Source of the DNA: Bog-473 sp963791455
GTDB taxonomy: Bacteria > Actinomycetota > Acidimicrobiia > Acidimicrobiales > RAAP-2
Assembly (NCBI GenBank): GCA_963791455.1
Contig: CAWBSM010000002.1
Span: forward strand, 558,001 to 622,000
DNA length: 64,000 nt
Reading direction: 5' to 3'
A program made the position numbers and the translations under genes. This document shows positions 9,170 through 19,046 of this stretch, one piece after another. Position 1 is the first letter of the stretch. The number at the start of each line of letters is the position of its first letter. Under the pieces are notes generated by a model. It ran no database searches. It saw only the letters and a program-made list of their open reading frames with translations, and was not told the origin of the DNA.

Positions 9170-9340
9170 AGAGACGCCAGGGATGGCCCTCGTCGGGTTC
9201 GTTCGGGTCGGAGCGCAACGTGCATTCGTGCCTGCGGGCGCCTCTCTCGTTTTGCTGCACGCACCGAGCACGTCACCCGACCAGGTGTTGTCACCCCGAC
9301 GGGGACTCCCCCCGCGTGGAAAAGAGAAGGAGCAATCCAA

Positions 9341-9901
9341 ATGACAGCTACGGAAACACCAGTCAACAACGGCGTCAACGTCGAGGCCCTCTTGGGTGCC
9401 CGAGAAGCGCTCACCGCAGCACCGCAAGCGGCGCAGTTCCAGTGGCGGGCAACCTGTGAGTGGCAGAACGGAACCCACAGCCGGTCAACGGTCGAGGGTT
9501 TCTTCGGTCTTGGCGAGGAGCAGAGCCACCGAACTCGATACGACTTTGACGCCGATCACCCAGAGATCTTCGCCTCTGAAGACAACGGTGCGACCCCTGT
9601 CGAATACGTCCTCGTCGCGCTCGCCAGCTGCCTTACCGCCGGCGTTGCCGCGGTGGCGCAGAATCGCGAGATCCAGCTACGAAGTGTCTCGGCGACGATC
9701 GAAGGTGGAATGGATGTTCGTGGCATCCTCGGCGTTGACAGCGATGTCCGTAATGGCTTCAGCGATGTAAAGGTGACCTACGACATCGACGCAGACGCGT
9801 CGCCGGACGACATCAAGGCGCTCGTCGCACAATCGCAGAAGCGCTCGGCCGTGTACGACATCATCACGAACCCGACAAACGTGAGCGTCCAAGTTCGCTG
9901 A
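9341..9901 (+). CDS. OsmC family protein
   Basis: The 186-residue product belongs to the OsmC-like superfamily of thiol-dependent hydroperoxide reductases. The conserved cysteine is in VALASCLTAGVAAVAQNR, preceded by GATPVEYVLVAL. A C-terminal second cysteine (as in Ohr) is absent, so this is the YhfA/OsmC-like branch with one obvious active cysteine. The ATG follows GAGAAGGAGCAATCCAA. It lies 170 bases after the methyltransferase-AhpD fusion and 32 bases before the flavoprotein, in a rightward run of redox genes. Confidence 0.85.
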   Translation: MTATETPVNNGVNVEALLGAREALTAAPQAAQFQWRATCEWQNGTHSRSTVEGFFGLGEEQSHRTRYDFDADHPEIFASEDNGATPVEYVLVALASCLTAGVAAVAQNREIQLRSVSATIEGGMDVRGILGVDSDVRNGFSDVKVTYDIDADASPDDIKALVAQSQKRSAVYDIITNPTNVSVQVR

Positions 9902-9933
9902 CCAGACTTTGTTCGGAGCAGTAGGACCGCTCT

Positions 9934-11181
9934 ATGCGAACTACGACTGTTGTGATCGGAGCCGGTCACAGCGGCCTGGCGATGAGTAGGTGCCTCTCCG
10001 ATCGCTCGATCGACCATGTAGTCCTCGAGCGACGCGAAGTCGCCAACTCATGGAGGACTGAGCGGTGGGACTCGCTACGTCTGCTCACGCCGAACTGGCA
10101 GTGCCGCCTTCCTGGTTACTCGTACGGAGGCCGCGACCCCGACGGGTTCATGACGATGCCTGAGGTCGTGGACTTCGTCTCAGCGTACGCGACACTGATC
10201 GCCGCCCCGGTACAGTGCGAGACGACGGTTTCGTCCGTGCGACGGGCCAATGGCGGGTACCGAGTGACCACAAACCATGACGAGTGGCATTGCGAGACAG
10301 TCGTCGTGGCCACAGGGGCCTTCAATGCGCCTCATGTGCCGCCAGTAGCGAACGCAGTGCCATCGTCAGTGACGACCTTGACCCCGTTTGAGTACAAGAA
10401 CCCGGATCAGCTCGGCGAGGGAGGCGTACTTGTCGTCGGCGCGTCGGCGACTGGAGTGCAGATCGCGTGCGAGGTCCAACGCTCCGGCCGCCAGGTCACA
10501 CTTGCCGTAGGTGAGCATGTGCGAGGGCCGCGTGACTACCGGGGTCGTGATATTCACTGGTGGATGGAGGCGGCCGGGGTCCTCGATGAACGCTACGACG
10601 AAGTCGACGACATCGTCCGCGCTCGGCGCGTGCCATCCATGCAGCTGGCCGGTACGCCCGAACGAGCCACTTTCGACCTCAACGCACTCGCGACTGTTGG
10701 CGTGAAGCTGGTCGGTCGCCTTGCCGGCATTAGCGGGACGCGGGCCCAGTTTTCCGGGTCACTGCGCAACAAGTGCGAGCTCGCCGACCTCAAGCTTGGG
10801 CGGCTCCTTGACACCATCGACGAGTGGACGTACGCGAGTGGCCTTGACGACTCGCTACCCCCGCCTCACCGGTTCCCACCAACTGTCGTCGACGACTCGC
10901 CGCCACTCGGTCTCGATCTTGCCAGTGGTGAGATCGAGACCATCATCTGGGCAACAGGGTTTCGACCGGACTACTCCTGGCTCGACATCACGGTCCTCGA
11001 CGGCAAGGGAATGATTCGCCATGACGGAGGCGTGGTTGATTCGCCCGGCATGTTCTTGTTGGGATCTCCGTTTCTGCGCCGACGCAAGTCGAGCTTCATC
11101 GACGGTGCCCGAGTCGACGCCCAAGATCTCGTCGTTGAACTCACCGCATACCTCGACGCGAGAGCTTCGGCGAGAGAATGA
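9934..11181 (+). CDS. flavin-containing monooxygenase-like NAD(P)/FAD oxidoreductase
   Basis: The protein (415 residues) starts with an FAD-binding Rossmann motif (VVIGAGHSGLAMS). NSWRTERWDSLRLLTPNW, typical of class B flavoprotein monooxygenases, follows. A second dinucleotide-binding site is GVLVVGASATGVQIA, for NADPH. The ATG-like VVVATGAF and IIWATGFRPDY motifs close the two domains. It should be a soluble NADPH-dependent oxidoreductase or monooxygenase. It follows OsmC by 32 bases and may share its transcript. The substrate cannot be deduced. Confidence 0.88.
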   Translation: MRTTTVVIGAGHSGLAMSRCLSDRSIDHVVLERREVANSWRTERWDSLRLLTPNWQCRLPGYSYGGRDPDGFMTMPEVVDFVSAYATLIAAPVQCETTVSSVRRANGGYRVTTNHDEWHCETVVVATGAFNAPHVPPVANAVPSSVTTLTPFEYKNPDQLGEGGVLVVGASATGVQIACEVQRSGRQVTLAVGEHVRGPRDYRGRDIHWWMEAAGVLDERYDEVDDIVRARRVPSMQLAGTPERATFDLNALATVGVKLVGRLAGISGTRAQFSGSLRNKCELADLKLGRLLDTIDEWTYASGLDDSLPPPHRFPPTVVDDSPPLGLDLASGEIETIIWATGFRPDYSWLDITVLDGKGMIRHDGGVVDSPGMFLLGSPFLRRRKSSFIDGARVDAQDLVVELTAYLDARASARE

Positions 11182-11423
11182 CGACACGGCCATCCACCTG
11201 GTAATTTGGCGCTAAGGGCGGGATCGAGCCAGGGTCCGTCACCTTGGCGCGGCGGCGTGACCCGTCCGCGCATTCTCGGTCGTCCGCTCACGTGCGCCAC
11301 CTCGATGGACGGTCCAGCCGAATCGCCCTTGGTGTGGTGCCGTCTAATATCCGCCAGCGCGAAGACTTCCGTAGCCGGTGGCAAGAGTTCGGGTGCCGCC
11401 GGGAGAGCTCACCAGAAGGAGAC

Positions 11424-12362
11424 ATGAAGGTCGCGATCGTCGGAACGGGTGCAATGGGTTCTGTCTACGCGAGCCGATTGGGCAAGGCGGGGCATGAGGT
11501 ATGGGCCATCGACGTGTGGCACGAGCACCTCGATGCCATCGCCAGCGCCGGCCTCAGAGTCTCCGGCGCCAGTGGAAGTTTCGTCGTCAAAGGCATTCAT
11601 GTTGGACATGCGCCGTCGGACGCTGCGCCCTGCGACGTGTGGGTGATCGCCACCAAAGCAGAGGCAGTCGTCGACGTGGCGGCACAGATCGCGCCCCTTC
11701 TCGAGCCCGGGAACGTAGTGATGGCCTTCCAGAACGGGCTCGGCCCTGGTGAGCGGGTCGCTCGCCACATCCCCGAACCACAGATCGTGATCGGGATCGC
11801 CGAAGGATTCGGCTCGTCGATACCCAAGGCGGGCCACGTCCATCACGAGGGGATGCGGCTCATCCGGATCGGCGAGATGAACGGCGGGATGACCGAGCGA
11901 CTCCGAGAGCTCGAGCGGCTCTGGCTCGATGCCGGATTCAATGTGCGGGCCTTCGACGACGTGCATGTCATGATTTGGGAGAAATTCCTCTGCAACGTGA
12001 CACTCAGCGCTCCGTGTGCGGCGTTCGACATGACCGTGGGCGAACTGATGGCGGATCGAGGGGCCTGGAAGGTCGCCCTTGGATGCACGGCCGAGGCCTA
12101 TCGTCTCGGGGTCGTCAAAGGTGTCGAGTTTTCCTTTGACGACCCACTGCGCTACGTGTCCGAGTTCGCAGCCACCATTCCGAACGCCAGCCCGTCGATG
12201 CGCCTCGACCATCTGGCGCGGCGGCGTTCAGAGATAGACGTGATCAACGGACAGGTCGTGGTTCTGAGTCATGAACTCGGACTCGAAGCCCCTTACAACG
12301 AGACACTCAGTGCCATCGTGCGCCGACGTGAATCGTTTTTTGCGTCAGATGGTTCGGTCTGA
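11424..12362 (+). CDS. ketopantoate reductase family (PanE/ApbA-like) protein
   Basis: From the ATG at 11424, behind an AGAAGGAGAC ribosome-binding site, the product is 312 residues. The frame is open further upstream but that part is unlike the family. The NADP-binding motif is VAIVGTGAMGSVYASRL, the catalytic lysine lies in WEKFLCNVTLSA, and the C-terminal SMRLDHLARRRSEIDVINGQ matches the substrate-side motif of 2-dehydropantoate 2-reductases. Actinobacteria carry many paralogues with other 2-oxo acid substrates, so a role in pantothenate synthesis is not implied; no pan genes are nearby. Confidence 0.85.
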   Translation: MKVAIVGTGAMGSVYASRLGKAGHEVWAIDVWHEHLDAIASAGLRVSGASGSFVVKGIHVGHAPSDAAPCDVWVIATKAEAVVDVAAQIAPLLEPGNVVMAFQNGLGPGERVARHIPEPQIVIGIAEGFGSSIPKAGHVHHEGMRLIRIGEMNGGMTERLRELERLWLDAGFNVRAFDDVHVMIWEKFLCNVTLSAPCAAFDMTVGELMADRGAWKVALGCTAEAYRLGVVKGVEFSFDDPLRYVSEFAATIPNASPSMRLDHLARRRSEIDVINGQVVVLSHELGLEAPYNETLSAIVRRRESFFASDGSV

Positions 12363-12502
12363 CGAACCTGGCGAGGGACTGAGCGGGCAACACCGGTCCC
12401 CTGAGTCATTCGCCGCCTGTCCACCTCATCGGAGCAAACCCGTTGGGGACCGGGGTGGATTGGCTTACCTGGAACACGGCTCGCAACGCTTAGAGTCAAG
12501 CG

Positions 12503-13726
12503 ATGACTTCCTCCCACGGCGCCAATCTCACTGTCTACGGGGCCCCATGGTGTCCCCATTGCAAGCGAGTGAAGAAGTTTCTCGCGTCTCATCGGGTCCC
12601 CTACGACCTGGTCGACATCGACGAGAACCCAGAGGCTATCGAGCGTCTGAAGACGCTGCAGGACGGCGGCCAAGTCATCCCCACGGTCGTTTACTCCGAT
12701 GGGTCGCACGAAGTGAATCCGAGCGACGAAACCTTGGCCAGCCACATTGGCATCACCCTCGAGGCTGAACGATCCGCCTACGACCTCGTCATCGTCGGTG
12801 GCGGACCGGCAGGGTTGGCGGCTGCCATCTACGCCGCTCGAGAAGGCATTGATGCCATCGTCGTCGATGCCAGCGCCCTGGGCGGCCAAGCCGGTGTCAG
12901 CGACCGGATCGACAACTATCCGGGGTTCCCAGACGGTATTACCGGGGCCGAGCTCGCGGAGCGGTTCGTGGTCCAGGCCAGACGCTACGGCGTGGAGTTG
13001 CTCTCGGCTGTGTCGGTCGCCACGCTCGAGACCGATGGCGAGAACTTGGTGACGTCACTGTCCTCTGGCCAGCAGCTCAGCTCTTCCGCAGTGATCGTGG
13101 CCACGGGGTCGCAGTATCGCCGTCTCGACGTTCCCGGTGAGAACGAGCTCATCGGGGGTGGGGTTCATTTCTGCGCTACCTGTGATGGCCCCTTCTACAG
13201 GGGCGCCGACGAGGTCATCGTGATCGGTGGCGGCAACTCGGCCTTAGAGGAAGGACTTCATTTGTCCGAGTTCGCGGGACGAGTGCGCGTGCTCGCCCGC
13301 TCCGACTTGTCTGCGTCATCTGTCCTCCAAGAGCGCGTCCGCTCCGATCCCCAGTTCACCATTCATACTGGCATGGACATCGAGGCGTTGGAGGGCGAGC
13401 GTGGGCGATTCTCCGCCGTCATAGCCCGCGACCGCACCAGTGGCGAGACCCACCGGTACCCAGCCGCCGCCGCATTCATTTTCATCGGTCTCCGACCAAA
13501 CACTGAGTTCCTCGATGGTGCGATTGAGCGGGACGGCGGGGGGTTCCTGGTAACCAGTTCCACGATGGAGACGTCGATGCCGGGCGTCTTCGCAGCAGGC
13601 GACGTGCGCTCAGGTTCGACGAAGCAGCTGGGCTCGGCGGTGGGTGAGGGGATCACCGCTCTCCTCATGACGCGCCGGCACCTCGAGGTCCACGGCCATA
13701 AGGCAGTGGCGCTCGTCGACGCCTGA
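12503..13726 (+). CDS. glutaredoxin-thioredoxin reductase fusion
   Basis: Residues 1-85 form a glutaredoxin/mycoredoxin-like domain with the redox pair CPHC (C17, C20), a cis-proline in QVIPTVV and a C-terminal helix. From residue 92 onward the protein is a low-Mr thioredoxin reductase: an FAD motif (VIVGGGPAGLAAAIYAA), the redox-active CATC (C224, C227), an NADPH motif (VIGGGNSALEEG) and the C-terminal GVFAAGDVR with GEGITA. The fusion would pass electrons from NADPH via FAD and CATC to the attached redoxin without a separate thioredoxin. The start is ATG at 12503. It closes a rightward series of thiol and peroxide genes starting near 6.5 kb. Confidence 0.92.
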   Translation: MTSSHGANLTVYGAPWCPHCKRVKKFLASHRVPYDLVDIDENPEAIERLKTLQDGGQVIPTVVYSDGSHEVNPSDETLASHIGITLEAERSAYDLVIVGGGPAGLAAAIYAAREGIDAIVVDASALGGQAGVSDRIDNYPGFPDGITGAELAERFVVQARRYGVELLSAVSVATLETDGENLVTSLSSGQQLSSSAVIVATGSQYRRLDVPGENELIGGGVHFCATCDGPFYRGADEVIVIGGGNSALEEGLHLSEFAGRVRVLARSDLSASSVLQERVRSDPQFTIHTGMDIEALEGERGRFSAVIARDRTSGETHRYPAAAAFIFIGLRPNTEFLDGAIERDGGGFLVTSSTMETSMPGVFAAGDVRSGSTKQLGSAVGEGITALLMTRRHLEVHGHKAVALVDA

Positions 13727-13817
13727 CCAAACCGTGGGTAGGCGCCTCGGGTGAGCTTTGACGTCCGAATCACGTCGTCGCCGCTCCGGTTGAGTGGTCA
13801 TCGCCCCTGACTCCCCG

Positions 13818-15056
13818 TCATGCCCCGGGGAGCTGGTCAGAGTTGGGCAGGAGCGCGCCACACACCTGGGTCGGAAGAGTGTACGCATCGCCTTTGAGCT
13901 GGACGAGATACTCGCAGAGGGTCTTCGGTGCCTTGCCGAAGGCGCCGAGCGAAAGGTTGACCGGGCCGAAGAGTCCGTCGGCGCTGTAGTCGGTGACCCG
14001 GTGAAGGTCAGCAATAAACGCGCTCTGGGTTGGGTTCTTCCCGGCCAGCTCAAGACCCTTGATCATCAGATCGGCACCACCCCAACCCTCGTACCAAGTG
14101 AAATCAGGAACTCCGGTGTAGTGCGCGTACCTGGCCAGTGCCGACTGGAAAGCCTTGGTCGCGGAAGTCTTCGATTCGACCGGCACGCCTTGCGCGAGAA
14201 ACCACGCGCCCTGGGCGTCGGGGACCGCGTTGACGTCGTCCAGTAGCTGCTGCCCGTAGCCTGTGGCGTTGATGATCACCTTCATCTTGGCGCCGGCCTG
14301 AGACAGGCCGGTCATGATGGCGGAATTGGTGTTTCCGTCGAGGGGCAGCCAGAGGATGTTTGCGCCGCTTTCTTTGAGCTGTAGGACAAGTGAGGTGACG
14401 TTGAGCGTTCCGAACGGCACAGACGTGTCGAGGAAAGTTCTTTGGAGACCGTCCCTTTGGCAAGACAGCATGAACCCGTTTGCGGAGGCCTGCGAGGAAG
14501 GTGAGATGCCGTAGCCCAACGAAGCACACTTCGTTCCGCCATGTGCCTTGGCGAAGACGGCGGCGTTGTCATACTGCGGGTCCTTGGCATCGGCAGGACC
14601 GGAGATGCTGAACATGTTCGTATTCGGCCGCTCGAACCACTCGGGTCCGTCGTACCCACCCCCGGTAACAGGCACTCCCGCCTGCTGCAGAAGCTGATAG
14701 CCGCCAAACGTGACAGCGCTGTCGTCGATCACACCGAACACCCCTTTGGAGATGAGAGCGGATGTGGCCGTCTTGTCTGCTTCCGGGTTCGTCTGGTCAT
14801 CCTCCACGATGAGCTTGATCTTGCGCCCATAGATCCCACCTTCGGCATTCTGCTGATCGATGCGCGCTTCCGCCGATTGGACCATGCCGGTTCCAGGTGC
14901 CGCGCCGGGCCCGGTGAGCTCGGTGATGAGTCCGAGGGTGATCGACTTTGCAGCGACGCCCGGTGTGGCCGCCCCGGCCGTCGCTGATGTCACGAACGAC
15001 GCGATGACGATTGAGCTCGCCAACACTGCCACCCTGATCGACCTCCCTCGAACCAT
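13818..15056 (-). CDS. branched-chain amino-acid-type ABC transporter substrate-binding protein
   Basis: This exported type I periplasmic-binding-fold protein begins MVRGRSIRVAVLASS and has a signal peptide ending near SATAGAATP. The mature part shows the LivJ-like opening ITLGLITELTGPG, then NAEGGIYGRKIKLIVEDDQTNP and the hinge region VTGGGYDGPEWF. The ATG at 15056 follows AAAGAGGGGAACC; ten upstream codons are open but lack a better site. No permease or ATPase gene is near, so it must partner with components elsewhere. It resembles the other exported binding protein at 51051-52292 in layout and in its PVCG C-terminal motif, so the two are probably paralogues. The ligand is unknown. Confidence 0.88.
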   Translation of the reverse strand: MVRGRSIRVAVLASSIVIASFVTSATAGAATPGVAAKSITLGLITELTGPGAAPGTGMVQSAEARIDQQNAEGGIYGRKIKLIVEDDQTNPEADKTATSALISKGVFGVIDDSAVTFGGYQLLQQAGVPVTGGGYDGPEWFERPNTNMFSISGPADAKDPQYDNAAVFAKAHGGTKCASLGYGISPSSQASANGFMLSCQRDGLQRTFLDTSVPFGTLNVTSLVLQLKESGANILWLPLDGNTNSAIMTGLSQAGAKMKVIINATGYGQQLLDDVNAVPDAQGAWFLAQGVPVESKTSATKAFQSALARYAHYTGVPDFTWYEGWGGADLMIKGLELAGKNPTQSAFIADLHRVTDYSADGLFGPVNLSLGAFGKAPKTLCEYLVQLKGDAYTLPTQVCGALLPNSDQLPGA

Positions 15057-15312
15057 GGTTCCCCTCTTTCTTCGGCGAGACTTCAAGCTGTCATTCGGAG
15101 ACCAGCACCGTACGTTCTCTTCGTGAGCTCGACCGATCGAGGTGAAGCGCAGAGAGTACGGCTGTGCCTGCGAAGATGCGACTCAGGGATCGGAGTCCTG
15201 CGCGGTGACCCTCCCTCACACGCGGTCTGTGCTGAGCACCCCAGGGGAAGATCGTTGGCCAGGCTCACCAATAGTCGCGCCAGAGCGAAGTAATGATCTC
15301 TTTCCCGAACTC

Positions 15313-16494
15313 CTAGTTGAGGCGGTAGAGCTTGGTCCCGTTCTCACCGAGGATCTTCCGACGCGACTCTGGGCGAAGCGTGCTCATGGCCTCGTGCACG
15401 TGTTCAAGGGGTTTGGGCCAGAGGGCAGTCGGGTGGGGAAAGTCGGTCTCGAAGAGGATGTTGTCCTCGCCGACCTTGTCGACCAGCTGCTGGAGATGCC
15501 CGCGCCCGGTCTCGAACCACATGGTGGCGAACCAGTTCGACTTGAAGTAATCCGAGGGAATGCGTTCCAGCGCGGCTGCTTGCACCGGCGCGTTCTCGGG
15601 CAGTTCCCAGTCCATTGTCTCCAGGATGAACGGCAACCAACCGATCCCGCTCTCCACGGACACCATCTTCAGTTTGGGAAAACGGTCGAACAGCCCCGAG
15701 AAAACGGTGTTGATCACCACGCGGGCGTTCCCGATGAAGAGCATGGATCCGCCGATGGCCGGCTTGACGAACTCGTCCTGGGACTCCCAGAAGTACTGAC
15801 CGTAGAAGTTCATGGCGGTGAGGCTCGACCCGATGTGAAAGTGGACCGGGAGCTCGAGGTCGGCGCAGACCTCCCACAGGGGGTCCCAGGCTTTGTTGGC
15901 CAGGTCCGGGGCGCCTAGGTCCTGGGGGTCAGAGGTCATGTTGATCCCCCGCAGCCCGAGGCCTCCAATTCGTTGGGCCTCGCGGACACACTCATCGACG
16001 TCCCAAGCGGGAAGAATGGGCATGGGCAACAAGCGGTTGTTCGTGTGCTCCTGGATCTCTGCGCGAGAGTCGTTGAAGATCTCTACACACAGTCGACGCA
16101 GCGCGAGATCCTTCACTTCGCCGAGAGTCTGGCCTCCAAGGCCGAGCGCGTTTGGATAAAGGACCTGATACTCGATGCCCATGTCGTCGAGCACCTCAAG
16201 GCGGGCGTCAACGTCCCAGGCGGCAATATGGGCCCGTTCGAAATCCCACTCGATCATCGATTCCAGAAACGGGTGCTTCACTCCGTCCCGGTCGATGGTG
16301 CTCCCGCCGCCAGCCTTCCCTACCGGCGTCCCCTCAATGACCCACTGGCGCTCCCCGTCGACCTCCTCGACGTGCAGGATCTGGTCCTTATAGGCGGCGG
16401 GGGCTCGCTTCGTCCAAAGGTCCTCGACGTCGGTAAAATGCGAGTCGGCGTCAAGAACTGCCAACCCCTCAGGCACCTCGGTGGCGAGAGTCAT
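15313..16494 (-). CDS. amidohydrolase family (amidohydrolase-2) metal-dependent hydrolase
   Basis: The 393-residue product is a TIM-barrel amidohydrolase of the decarboxylase/amidohydrolase-2 type. LDADSHFTD takes the place of the first metal motif. HFHIGSS supplies the central histidines, SVESGIGWLPF follows, and ETDFPHPTALWP supplies the late aspartate. Family members are hydrolases or decarboxylases of aromatic and related acids. The start at 16494 follows GGAGGACGCGATCAA. It is transcribed leftward, 257 bases upstream of the binding protein at 13818-15056, and the two could belong to one uptake and degradation unit. Confidence 0.88.
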   Translation of the reverse strand: MTLATEVPEGLAVLDADSHFTDVEDLWTKRAPAAYKDQILHVEEVDGERQWVIEGTPVGKAGGGSTIDRDGVKHPFLESMIEWDFERAHIAAWDVDARLEVLDDMGIEYQVLYPNALGLGGQTLGEVKDLALRRLCVEIFNDSRAEIQEHTNNRLLPMPILPAWDVDECVREAQRIGGLGLRGINMTSDPQDLGAPDLANKAWDPLWEVCADLELPVHFHIGSSLTAMNFYGQYFWESQDEFVKPAIGGSMLFIGNARVVINTVFSGLFDRFPKLKMVSVESGIGWLPFILETMDWELPENAPVQAAALERIPSDYFKSNWFATMWFETGRGHLQQLVDKVGEDNILFETDFPHPTALWPKPLEHVHEAMSTLRPESRRKILGENGTKLYRLN

Positions 16495-16719
16495 TTGATC
16501 GCGTCCTCCAGACTTCGAGCCCACGGGCCACGCACCCAGTATTTCGCAGGATACTCATCCCGTTTCCTCAGTGTTGACCCCTGCTGGAAGCGGCCCTGGT
16601 CGTGAGGGCGGCGATGTGGACCAGTGTGACGTCGGAGCGGGGGTTGGGGCGAGATCGAGAGTCTGGCCTGATTGGGTCACTGATTGACCCTTCGACCCAG
16701 CCATTCCTCTAGCGTGCCC
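16495..16719. other. intergenic region, nothing recognised
   Basis: This 225-base gap holds the divergent starts of the amidohydrolase and the rightward broken gene at 16720. No clear operator or RNA was found. Confidence 0.4.
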
Positions 16720-17212
16720 ATGACGGCCGCCCAAAAGAGCAACGTCGGCGGAACGACACGACGCTCGCATCGGTCCAGCTCAGTCAAGTACCCTGCGCGG
16801 GGCTACCGCTCGATGCTCGGATGGGTCCAGCTCGTTCGCTCCACTGACAACGAGTCTCGCGGTTTGCCGTTCGAGCTAGACCCCTTCGGGCTGTTCGGCG
16901 ACGCTCGCTCGCTTTACTGCTGGTACGGACAGTGCCCGACCCTGTTCGATGCTCCATCGCGTTCGGTCCGGAATCCACTTGAGTGGGAGGCGCACAGCTT
17001 CCGGACAACAAGGCCCCTCGACGAGGTTGCTGCAACCGAAGCCACGACGAGTGGTACCTCTGGTGGGGTTCTCATGGGGTTTCGGTGACTCGGGCAGCAG
17101 CGTGATCCTCAGTGACATCGAGCTGTTGACCGACCGAGAGTGGAGCACGCATCTTGATGTACTGCGACATGGGTACCCGCTGTGGGTCTTCTCGGAGCGA
17201 ACGGAGCAGTAG
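16720..17212 (+). pseudogene. conserved hypothetical protein, frameshifted
   Basis: The first part, from ATG 16720, contains MLGWVQLVRSTD, FELDPFGLFGD and YGQCPTLFDAPSR, and stops at 17088. The second part continues in a different frame with VVPLVGFSWGFGDS and ends HGYPLWVFSERTEQ at 17212. Together they read as one ~160-residue protein of a type common in actinobacteria and of unknown function. The break lies near 17040-17060. It is either a natural inactivation or a one-base sequence error; similar breaks occur in several genes here. Confidence 0.6.
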
Positions 17213-17328
17213 CACGCTGAGAACTCTCGGTTTGATTCCAGCCAGAGGGCCTCAGCACGGCGGGCTGGGACCTCGTCCGAGTGTCTTCTGACCTTGGGAA
17301 CAGATGACCGACGCCATCGCCCGAGTTT

Positions 17329-17598
17329 CTAATCCCTCGCTCCGTCCACATCGCTTTGGGTCACCCGAATCGAACGTGGCCAGCCCTGGGCAGCTGAGAG
17401 CCGGACCCAATAGGCGTCCCCGTCGAAGGAGATCCAGGACACCGTAGGTGATGACGTCTCGGATCCGGATGGCTCGAGAGGATTGGACCGGTACTTTGGG
17501 TTGATTCGATAGCCGCGAATAGGGTGGTCAACTTCGGCGGTGCAAGTTCCACCAGCGCGACCCCGAGCCCGCCACGACAACTTCGCCAGTTTTTTCAT
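17329..17598 (-). CDS. small hypothetical protein
   Basis: An 89-residue frame starts at an ATG behind GGAAGAAGGTTCC and begins MKKLAKLSWRARGRAGG. The C-terminal half reads like a small folded domain (SWISFDGDAYWVRLS). No family is recognised. The good ribosome-binding site and isolation from other genes support it; its small size and unusual composition leave doubt. Confidence 0.45.
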   Translation of the reverse strand: MKKLAKLSWRARGRAGGTCTAEVDHPIRGYRINPKYRSNPLEPSGSETSSPTVSWISFDGDAYWVRLSAAQGWPRSIRVTQSDVDGARD

Positions 17599-18046
17599 GG
17601 AACCTTCTTCCGGTTCGGCATCTCTGGTTGCGAGTGTACGCCTTCGTCGCTACCTGTCGCGTCCGGCAGGGTCTGAATTGAGCCTGGTCCCGGCGTATTG
17701 GACCGGGCAAGTCAGAACGTCCGAGGTGAGCAAAGCTTGCCAGGGGAACTACCAGAGGTGGTTCAAGTGACCTAACCACCACCAATCTCTCTCAATCGGG
17801 AGTCGTAGTCGAGGACGGCTCATCGCTCGGCCAGCGGCCCGTCAGCGATCCGCCGCACGACGATCCCCCACGTCTCAACCGTTCAATCAGGCGTTCGATG
17901 CCAAAGAAGGGACCAGTGTGCGTCCCGCGCACTCTCAGGCCCTGGTGGCGTGCCCGAGGGCGGGGCGTGGTCGATGAAATCTGGTCGCAAATCATCGGCG
18001 GCGCTGAGATCTCCTGTGTTAGGGAGTTGGCCTTTAACGTGGCCCC
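17599..18046. other. intergenic stretch without a recognisable gene
   Basis: About 450 bases between the small leftward gene and the rightward methyltransferase. Short frames on both strands have no protein character and I saw no repeat or structured RNA. Confidence 0.4.
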
Positions 18047-18959
18047 ATGGACGAGCCGCACAGGGGACCAAGCCGCACCGCTGTCCTGACGGCGGTCGCG
18101 CGTGGCCTCTATCGGGATGAACCTGGGCCGGTGATTTTTGACGATGATCTTGCTCTCGGTCTGGCGGGTGAGGAAGGGCGGACCCTGACCGAGCGACTTC
18201 GGACCGGGCTGCCTCGGATGCAAGTTCTGGCCTTTTGCCGATGGATGTGTATTCGATCTCGTTTCACCGAGGACCTAGTCGAGAGAGCGGTCAGTAGGGG
18301 CGTTGACCAATTCGTGATCCTCGGAACAGGCCTGGATTCTTGCGCCTACAGGCGCAGCGATTTGATGGACCGTCTTCGTGTCTTCGAGGTCGATCATCCC
18401 GCTTCGCAGTCTTGGAAACAAGACCGGCTTCGCGATCTTTGTATCGAGGTCCCGAACAACCTCGTCTTTGCTCCCGTTGACTTCGAGCGCCAGACGCTCC
18501 GGGAATGCCTAGCACGCGCTGGGTTCAACTTCGCTCGTACGGCGGTGTTCTCTTGGATCGGCGTGACCATGTACCTGACTCTCGATGCCATCGATGCGAC
18601 GTTGCGAACGATTTCGGAGTGCGTGCCAGGAAGTCAGGTCGCGCTCAGCTACAACCAGCCTCCATGTGCTCGACGACATGGCTCTCCAGGTGACCACTAC
18701 CTTCGGAGCGATAGCGACCGAAATGGGCGAACCTTTCGTGAGTCTGTTTGTCCCGGACGAGATCGAAAACTTTCTGCTGGAACGCGGCTTTGATGACATT
18801 GTGGATTTCGGGCCGCAAGAAGCTCGTGCTGCTTGGTTTGGTGGCCCGGTTGACGTCGAGATAGCCGGCGCTCAGCGGCTAATCGCGGCAACCCTCGGTC
18901 CCTCAGCCCACCGGTCACGTCGCCGCAGGGTTGCCAAGTCGGCATTTGAGAAAGAGTAA
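18047..18959 (+). pseudogene. LCMT-type SAM methyltransferase, frameshifted
   Basis: The first ~200 codons encode a leucine-carboxyl-methyltransferase-like enzyme: RTAVLTAVARGLYRDEP at the N-terminus, FVILGTGLDSCAYRR as the SAM motif, VFEVDHPASQSWKQ, and FSWIGVTMYL. Near 18660, just after SYNQPP, the frame is lost. The next frame continues HVLDDMALQVTTTFGAI, PFVSLFVPDEI and ending at 18959, which matches the usual end of the family. The whole gene is therefore present but interrupted by one indel (+1, or -2). These enzymes are common in mycobacteria and other actinobacteria and mostly methylate small molecules of unknown identity. Confidence 0.75.
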
Positions 18960-19046
18960 GCAGACAAAGAGTGAGCAGACATTATGGCTTTAGGGGGTAG
19001 ACCGGACAGAGAACGGAGCAACGGGCGTCAAAAAAAGGAGGAGTTG

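Noticed and set aside
18944..18980. Near-direct repeat AAAGAGTAAGCAGAC / AAAGAGTGAGCAGAC
   Set aside because: Two short adjacent copies only, overlapping a gene end; no pattern of a regulatory array or CRISPR.
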